64,000 nucleotides of DNA, from assembly GCA_024663395.1 (NCBI GenBank), contig JANFAH010000018.1, positions 992,001 through 1,056,000 on the forward strand, given 5' to 3'. The translations under genes and the position numbers were made by a program. Source of the DNA: Pisolithus tinctorius. Its lineage: Eukaryota; Basidiomycota; Agaricomycetes; Boletales; Pisolithaceae. This document shows, piece after piece, positions 56,801-64,000 of the stretch. The notes under the pieces were generated by a model. The model saw only the letters and a list, made by a program, of their open reading frames with translations, had not been told where the DNA came from and did no database searches. Each line of letters begins with the position of its first letter. Position 1 is the first letter of the stretch.

Positions 56801-58352
56801 GCTTGCTTTTGAAGCATTGCATGGGCATCGATCCAACTGTCCGAAGTGTATAATTCACCAAACGCTCGCTGAACTTTGCCAGTGATGGGATCATGCCAGA
56901 TTTGTTCAAATGGCCATAGATGGAATGTTTTAGCTTGGATATCATTGAACGCTGAATGTATAACCTCAATGAGAGATCGATAATGAAAACCTGGTACTGA
57001 GTATTTCTGACTGCTCCCCTGATTTGTCTTCGTCCTGGTGGGTACCTCGATATCCACGGAAGAAACCTTCCAGTTGTCCAGAAACACTACCTCAGAGTTC
57101 CCAGAACTCTCACCTGGAGCATGGTCCTCGTCAAGGAGTCAAAGATGTCTATTAGATGAAAAACCATGGAAGTCCACAGAATTGAAATCCTCCGCTAATA
57201 GCACGGCCTGGACGAGCCTCGTGACTTCGCCCTCGGACTTATGCTTTCTGCCCATATTCATCCATTGCATCAGGCAATATATGGTCATGTTTGCGAACGG
57301 GTAAGGAGGAGGAGGGAGGTGAGGCCGAGGAACAACGTGCATGCCCTTTTGTAAAAGGGGACATACTTTGGCCAGTAGCGTAGATGAGACAAAGGAATCA
57401 GGCTCGAAGGATGGGCAGTGGAGGTACCGGCGACATATGCCAAAGAAGTCTCTTTCTGATTGAAAACTCCCATGTATGTGAAGTATCACCCTGCGAATAA
57501 TGCCTGCTCGATTTCCCGACGCAAAATCTGGATTCTGCAGAGGTGTAGTAGATGGAGGCAAAGGTGCATGATTGTGACAATCTTGAATTAGGCTATGCGG
57601 AAGTTGGCCCTCGGCTACAAATAGGAACTATGATATCAAAGTGCATCCATGGACAATTCCTATGGCACTTACCACTGGCAGGTCGTGTGTCAACATGCAT
57701 ATTCGAATCTTCGGTTTGCATATCATTGCTCTCATCCTCATCAGCACAGGGATGTGGACTTGGAATACGAAGCTGGGTGTGGTCTGATACACTGGCAAGG
57801 GTAGCAGTGGTTCCGTGGTCGTCATTTGGTATCACACCAGCCTGGTCCTGAAGTAAAGGTGAGTACTGCAGTGGCGGTTCATGAAGTGGTCAAACGGTCA
57901 CCACTTACCAGGTCTTGAAGTCCACTGCTGCGCCCTGTAAATTTCCTGAGCACGGTACTTGACTGCCTCACCGTGTATCGCAGAGCAGCATCTACCCTTT
58001 TCACTCTTTCATGACGCTTCAAAATGGCAAGGCTTGTGGATTTCCGGTATGATGAACAGAGCAGCCAATGTTTTGAAAGTGAGCATTGATTGTCAAAAGT
58101 TCGGCTGCATGAAGGTCCACAGAAGAGTGTGACCATGAGAGTATGAAAAGACAATAGTGCTGGATTGTAATGGCCACCGGAATGGCAGCGATCATGGCAG
58201 CAAGATATGACAGGGTCATTGAGCTGTGTTAGAGGTAACAAAACGATTACTACAACCGGGGTTCTTTCGGTGAGGCTAGGAGCCCTAGCATTAGGTTTCG
58301 GTAGGCCGTCAATGCCCGGCAGTGACATTAGTTGGGGGATTTGAGATTTCAT
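53863..58352 (-). mobile_element. Plavaka-type DNA transposon, multi-exon transposase gene
   Basis: Minus-strand exons in order match the agaricomycete Plavaka transposase as I know it. C2H2-like N terminus at about 58,150 (CSRTFDNQCSLSKHWLLC). 57,561-57,139. VPGFHYRSLIEVIHSAF... DPITGKVQRAF GELYTSDSW (57,087-56,773). FFSDATHLATF and AWPLYLYFGNGSKYA. CPHCLVPKHLI, VDLMHECELGSWKSLFTHL (56,408-55,791). KWLAARDFEDILQ, CAIPVFEGLFPPAHD (55,684-55,148). C-terminal HPYWYARVLGIYHVDV, LPKIGFVPTSDPATFGFLDP, DDWVNFYVN, ADRDMFMCFAG and an acidic tail to 53,863. Many exons are joined by ~50-bp introns. TGA at 54257-54255 breaks SVA-stop-REGEEDDW, where Arg is expected. Terminal repeats were not identified. 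Likely inactive. Confidence 0.82.
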
Positions 58353-59218
58353 ACCCGAATCACATATTGACAGGCACGAGCCTGAAAAAAATCGTTATAA
58401 TGCAGGCTAAATGAGATCGGGACGTTCCAAGCTGAACATACCTCTCCCTTCCATCCTTGAAGCCTCCGTAGCCTGCAAGGTGATTTTCTTCATGTTAGAT
58501 CGTGGTGGTGCATGAATCTGATAGCAGAATACATTCTCAAAGAACGACTTCAAGTCAAGTTGGGACTCTTGATCCCAGGCAGAGAGACGTACTGGGTGAG
58601 ACAAGTGTTGGTGGATCACTGAAGATAACGGTCACAGTTTATCAACATCTCTAGAGTAAACATACTCACCGATTTTTGCATATGCAGGCGTGGGTGAAAC
58701 CTGGCACCTACCCGAACCCCATGGGCCTGCAAGTCTGCCAGCCATGAACAGTAAGTATACTCAGAGCAACAGCAAACTCCAGCAGGACATAAGAAGCTTG
58801 GGATGCCAAAGTTCTAGCTCCTTCGTAATAGGTGTGTCCCCTCGTGTTTGCTCGTAGTTGTATTAGTTAACTGGTTTTGGATAGATTCCGAACGTGAACG
58901 CACCCCAACTCTGCCACCTTGTGGGCAGCCTCCAGCACTTCAGGAGCTGCCACAGCATCGTACAAGTCGAATGATCACCATACCCATCCACATTGTACAG
59001 GAACTCATTTGAGCAAGGTGGGCTGCTGAGATAGTGAAGTGTGAAGCGGAGCAGAAGTTACAAGTGCTACAGATGGTACATGGTAAATGGAGGAAGTATA
59101 CTTGAGGCAGGTCCTAGCGATGCAGCTCCCTGTATGCGACGAACAAGGACGAAGTACAACTGGTCGCAAACAATACAAGTAAACCACATAGATGCGCATC
59201 GTTTATTACCAGCCCTAT
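58353..59218. other. Unassigned region next to the Plavaka element
   Basis: A minus frame at 58,619-58,407 (SAWDQESQLDLKSFFENVF) may be an extra 5' exon of the transposon gene or unrelated. Nothing else is supported. Confidence 0.3.
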
Positions 59219-59789
59219 TCAGCATTTTGTCAATGCAACCTGCAGCAGTTTCATATCGAGCTCTTGGTCGGGTTCACATATGGTCTTGAGATACCGTTTC
59301 GCTTCGTCAAATCTATGAGACCACTCCTGTACCTCTGCCTTGCACATGTAAGTGCATGCCTCGTACTGGCGAAGGCAGTGTTCTGCAGCCTGCAGTTGCG
59401 CACCAATCGTTGCAATGGCTTGTTCTGCCACATTACATATGTGTTTTTGATGAGCAGTGCTGGGGCCTTTCAGGTTGAGCTATTTGATAGATTAAGTTTT
59501 ATTCCACAGGAAGAGAACTGCGACGCACCAGGTTTATAATGGCATTATCAGTAGAGGTCCCTGAGCCGTGTCTCTCTGGTACAGCTAGTGCACCGTGCCA
59601 AGATAAGTTTGGAGCATCCAAAGTGGACTGAAGTTCAGGCTTCCTGCCACATTCCGACTGTTGAGAGGAAGTCATTGTCGCAAAAGTTGAACAAGAATTG
59701 GCGCCGTATGATGGTTGTAATAGATAATGAGGATCTAAACTCCGACTTCGGACTTTTCCTTGTTGTGAGACTTTTTCAGTTGTGCGCAA
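59219..59789 (-). CDS. Possible two-exon small protein with coiled coil, unrecognised
   Basis: Frames 59,789-59,520 (Ser/Gly-rich) and 59,431-59,219 (AEQAIATIGAQLQAAEHCLR, EWSHRFDEAKRYLKTICEPD) could be joined by an intron starting GTGCGT near 59,518. The helical heptad pattern is clear; family and expression are unknown. Confidence 0.3.
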
Positions 59790-61076
59790 GTCATGATAGA
59801 TATGGTTTATAGATTAGAATAAAACTTCCACTAACTGGCTGGAACATTCAATGGCCTACCCCAAATCCGCCACCTCGCAGCAAGACTAGTAGCAAGCACC
59901 TCGTGCAAATTTTAGGACACAGGATGCTAGTTCTACATAATCAATAACGGTGACATTGCGCAGTACAAGTTACATACATGGTAAAGGCTTGCTGGACTAC
60001 GACAATGGTACTCGAGAGGCGCCTCCCCGACATTATGATATTACAAGGGCAGTAGTGGCCTGCGATATTGTGGGCATATATTCTAGGTGATATTTCAGTT
60101 TCTGTTGTGTGTGCGATGACGCGAGACTATACCTACTTTGAGAGCAAGCCACTGTATCACATGATGGAAACATCGCGAAGTTAGAAAACAAAATGGAGGA
60201 CCTTGCACGACATACCTTCACAAGACATTCCATGATCTTGTGACGGTCGGACTGAACCGAGAAATGAGGAAAGGCTCCGCTAATCATGAATACTTGATCT
60301 TGCCATGAAATAGAGTGGCTGCTATTGCCAAAGGTTGGCAGCTGTTAAGACTTCTGCTTGCTGGGCGACTCAAAAACAACAAAAATGCACAAATGACAGG
60401 CTGGTATTTTTGGTAGCACGACTCTTGAGGTCTTTTGTAAGGTAAGTGATTTGTTGCCGCCGCGGTGTAGAAATTGGAGGGGCGGAATCGCGTTGAGAGG
60501 TAGTAACGGTAGGAGTTAAGCTGGGGTTTTGACATAGTAATTCATCCAGCTAGACAGAAAATATCGAGTTTAAACTGAAAGCACGCTACAAAAATCACTT
60601 GCCCCCAGTCTCTGAATATTAATCAATAAGATCCAAGGGCTGCTGACGCCATGACTACAAATGTACAAAATTGGCGTATTGCTCGCAGAAAATATGCAAT
60701 AAAACTGAGAACAGTGTTGAAGTCTTTGTCACCATGTCCACCTGGGACATGCCTTATTGTCAGCAGGACTAGGGAGGAGTACACTAACTCACGAGATTAA
60801 TGTTTTCCACTCCGACAAAGATAATGACGACGGGCAACAAATTCTTGTTCAGTGTGAGTAATGGTGTCGCAGTAAGCAGCGAAATATTCACCCTGGCATC
60901 ATATTACCCTTGAAGCACATCGGCACTGTGAACGTTAACCCGATTCTCGTATGCTGAACTTTGGCCCAACTGTCAATAAGGCAGTGTAAACATGTCAAGG
61001 GTGAATGTGTCTTGCCGCTTCAACTAATCTGGCCACCAAACAGCTAGCCTGGTGAAGAATGGATTGCCACATTCGG
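59790..61076. other. Intergenic, no gene supported
   Basis: Short frames on both strands only (for example minus 60,287-60,033 and 60,535-60,284), without domains or consistent splice sites. Confidence 0.4.
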
Positions 61077-62495
61077 TCAGATGAGCTCGCTGCCCTCTGT
61101 GCTAACAACACCATTACGGTTATCCCCGCTCACCCAACGTTCGGATTGTAATGGCTGGGGAAGGATCAGGGGACTCTCCTCAAGGGAAATAGGAATGAAT
61201 GAGCAATGTGGATAATGGTAGTCCCACTGGTTCTCATGAGTAGAGGGTAAGAGGACAGGCAGGGAGCACTCGGATGGAGTGGCTACCTGCGTATCTGGGA
61301 TAGTAACATCGGTGCATGAGGATCTCCAGCTGCCAAATGAAACCCGCGAATTTGATCGCGAAGATAACGGTGAGGACATCGACGTCAGTGACTCAGACAA
61401 TGGGGGAGGGTATGGGTGCTGAGTCATGGACGACGGACTGCAAAAGATTTGCAACACGTCTGCAAGGTATGCTGGTGGCTTGCACCTTCCATCGGTCGCC
61501 TTTCCACTCCACAGGTTGCAATAGATTGTCCAGCAACTGGGTACACGCTGACAGTCTGCATCGATGTCGTGTGTTATTGGATAACGAGTCCAGTCCAATG
61601 GTACACCGAGCATCCTCAACTTGCTCAGATGCGTCTGGAGGGAAGAGCCTGCCCTTCATACACTTGACGACCTCCTTGAAACACACCGTGGGTCTCAGTG
61701 AATCGGTGGCGGCCTGTTTACCTGCCATTCTAGGAGATCGAATGACTTGCCAGGTGGAGGTTGGGCTGGAGGGGTTGGTGGGTACCATGAAGCTGTATTG
61801 AAATGGGGTTTCTTCTCATGTAGGGTTCGAGTAAGAATATCTCTCGGCACGAGCCTGAAACACTGAACTGTCAACGAAAATTCAGAGTAGAGCTTCCAAA
61901 CTCACACCCTTGAGTAACGTTGTTGTCTCTGCGCAGCACGTCTCCGCTCGTTCTCTGTTTGCATTGGGTCTCCTCCATGGCTCTCCTATCTGCTTCCTCA
62001 AGGGCAAGGGGACCAGAAGGAACAAAGTAAACATCAAAGTCCTCGTTGATTCCAGGGTCGTCGTCAGAGCCTGTGACTTCGATGCCTTTGAGTTTGAGAA
62101 GTGTCTTGGCGAGTTGTACTACTGTCATCCAATGCGTAAGCTACCTGAACCTGGTCCTCGAGTGTGGTGGGCGGCGATGGTGTCGAGTCATAAAGGTTGG
62201 AGGAAAGGGAAGCCGAGGAAGACGAGTCAGATGAGTGGGCGGCCGAACTATCTGGCATGGGAGATGGTGACCATTCGAATACAATCGAGGGGGAAGAGGG
62301 GAGGGGAATGGTGATGGATGACTCAATGGCAGTGGGATGAGCTAGCGCACACGCGTCACCCGCAGCGCTCGAGGATGGAACTGATTCCGATTGCAAAAGG
62401 AGGCTGTTGGCGGTTGCGTCCGGTAGGGAGGAGGGTTGCGGCTGCTGCTGTTGGTGTTGCTCAAGTAGATGAGCTCTCCTTTCTTCAGAAACCAC
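61077..62495 (-). CDS. Unrecognised gene, probably several exons
   Basis: Minus-strand coding-like blocks: 62,495-62,100 (Gln-run HQQQQPQP, Ser-rich), 62,128-61,900 (LAKTLLKLKGIEVTGSDDD...LALEEADRRAMEET), a stretch near 61,860-61,640 (RLVPRDILTRTLHEKKPHF, FDLLEWQV) and 61,619-61,077 (LGVPLDWTRYPITHDIDADC, Ser-rich tail). Frames change between blocks, consistent with introns or decay. I cannot fix exon ends or name a family. Confidence 0.3.
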
Positions 62496-62778
62496 TCACC
62501 AATGCAACGAGCATGATCAGGAGAAGTGAACTATTGTTGTCGAGTAGCACAAGCCTGCCAAAAAGCGAGAGGAACGGTGTGAAAACGAGCGAGATACTCA
62601 TTTGTGTCACAGCCACTCATTCCTTATTAGGTCTTTGGTGATGACACAGTTAGATGTCAGATCTTATCCTCAGCTTGCATCACAGATTTACAGGGTTGCA
62701 TCAGACATAAAATCTATTGTAAGTGATGGTCATCTCACCACTGATTAGCCTCTCAGTGACCTAGGAAGTATATACACC

Positions 62779-64000
62779 ATGGAACAACAACAATACAACA
62801 GTGGTGGGGAATCACTGATCACTGATCAGTCTTTACAGAGTGATCAGGGTACAGTGGACCAGGGGCAAGTGTACTATGGTGGGTTCCTTCATTCATTTGG
62901 CTAACTTGGCTAATCCTCCATGGCTAGGCCAACAGGATATGAATGCTGGGTTCATATCTGGAGAACAGCATTTCCATGAGTCTGGTAAGTAAGATTTATT
63001 CATTCATCTAGATGATTTGATTGATTCTCCACTACCAGGGCAATATCAAGGCAACAGTGGGGATCTACTATATTCCTCTGAGTCTGGTAAGCAGGATTTT
63101 TTCATCCATTTGATTGATTTGGTTGATTCACCCCTACCAGGGCAATATCAAGACAATAGTGGGGGTCTACTATATTCCTCTGAGTCTGGTAAGCAGGGTT
63201 TTTCCATTCATTTGATTGATTTGGTTGATTCTCCCTACCAGGGCAATATCAAGACAATAGTGGGGGTCTACTATATTCCTCTGAGTCTGGTAAGCAGGGT
63301 TGATTCATTCATTTGATTGGTTTGGTTGATTGTCCCCTACCAGGGCAATATCAAGACAACAGTGGGGGTCTACCATATTCTTCTGGGTTTGGTAAGCAAT
63401 ATTTTTTTATTCATTTGATTGATTTGGCTGATTGTCCCCTACCAGGGCAATATCAAGACAACAGTAGGGGTCTACCATATTCTTCTGGGTTTGGTAAGCA
63501 ATATCTTTTTATTCATTTGATTGATTTGGCTGATTGTCCCCTACCAGGGCAATATCAAGACAACAGTGGGGGTCTACTATATCCCTCTGAACCTGGTAAG
63601 CATTTTTTTTTCATTCATACAGAAGTTTAATTGATTTGGTTCTACCAGGGCAAAATCAGGAAAACAGTGGGGGGTTACTATATTACTCTGAGTCTGGTAA
63701 GTGAGATTTTTTCATTTAGAAGTTTAGTTTGGTTGATTCTCCCCTACCAGGACAATATCAGGACAATGGGGGTCTACCATATTACTCTGAGTCTGGTAAG
63801 TAATATTTTTCATTTATTTAGAAGTTTAATTGACTTGGTTGATTCTCCCCTGCCAGGCCCATACCAAACTCAACCCAGTTCTGGAGGAGGTATCTATCAT
63901 CATGATTGTAAGTCCATCACTTTCATGCACTTTTGGGTAGTTCAGCTAATCTCATTGAATAGCCCAATTCCAAGGCCCTGGTGTCCCTAGTTCAGGGGGT
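62779..64000 (+). CDS. Gene of tandem 48-nt exons encoding a 16-residue Q/Y/G/S repeat (5' part)
   Basis: ATG 62779 opens MEQQQYNSGGES. Exons: 62779-62878, 62928-62984, 63039-63086, 63141-63188, 63242-63289, 63344-63391, 63446-63493, 63548-63595, 63649-63696, 63751-63795, 63857-63907, 63963 to beyond the window. Exons 3-9 are exactly 48 nt, and exons 2, 10 and 11 are 57, 45 and 51 nt. Every intron is phase 1, 49-61 bp, with GTAAG-type donors (the first is GTGGGT) and CTACCAG-type acceptors. The repeat reads GQYQDNSGGLLYSSES with variants. The product so far is a disordered, prion-like low-complexity region rich in Gln, Tyr, Gly, Ser and Asn; the functional domain would lie downstream. Without splicing each 102-bp unit also stays in frame, so retained introns would not stop translation everywhere. 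Confidence 0.75.

Noticed and set aside
63017..63630. Two long uninterrupted plus-strand frames through the 102-bp repeats
   Set aside because: Read-through translation is possible because the unit is a multiple of 3, but every unit carries a strong GTAAG donor and CTACCAG acceptor, so the spliced reading is preferred.

Overview
The window looks like a repeat-rich, gene-poor segment of an agaricomycete (mushroom-forming basidiomycete) genome. The evidence is very short introns of about 46-61 bp with GTNNGT donors, CTAAC/CTTAC-like branch sites and YAG acceptors; several genes of families typical of agaricomycetes (HET-domain proteins, DUF6534-type membrane proteins, DUF6698-type proteins, a Plavaka-type DNA transposon); and three LTR retrotransposons. 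No rRNA or tRNA genes, CRISPR arrays or bacterial-style operons were seen.

Layout. 0.4-1.7 kb: a broken acidic Cys-knuckle gene (minus). 2.05-4.33 kb: a minisatellite with a 129-bp higher-order unit and a GGGCCC palindrome about every 43 bp. 4,598-15,012: a decayed Ty3/gypsy element (minus; gag, protease, RT, RNase H, integrase) with ~1-kb LTRs and an intron-containing gene on the opposite strand. 15.1-16.6 kb: acidic minus-strand ORF remnants. 16.6-21.9 kb: a WD40-TPR-HET gene (copy A). 21.9-23.3 kb: a DUF6534-like membrane protein gene. 24.9-27.3 kb: an apparently intact two-exon HET gene. 27.8-36.1 kb: a second, truncated WD40-TPR-HET copy (B), split by a gag-only LTR element at 28,734-32,836. 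37.5-39.0 kb: a seven-exon DUF6698-like gene with one in-frame TGA. 39.6-53.5 kb: an RNA polymerase II largest-subunit (RPB1) pseudogene, itself split by a 10.1-kb gag-only LTR element (42,948-53,067) with LTRs that look identical. That element carries a captured Erg26-like fragment and about eleven repeats of an intron-like module. 53.9-58.4 kb: a Plavaka-like transposon (minus). 61.1-62.5 kb: unrecognised minus-strand exons. 62.8 kb to the end: the start of a gene made of tandemly repeated 48-nt exons.

How the parts relate. The retroelements share an 18-nt primer-binding site, 4-bp YCGG target duplications and a hairpin at the 5' tip of the LTR, although their LTR sequences differ. Two landed in duplicated host genes, and the undisturbed paralogue at 17.6 kb shows the empty site for one of them. 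The host genes that can be identified are mostly the HET/WD40/TPR (nonself recognition) type. CpG-to-TpG decay seems widespread: LTR differences are mostly CpG transitions, and seven reading frames are cut by TGA where arginine is expected. All exon models and family calls are by eye from translated sequence and remembered family patterns; no database search was run.
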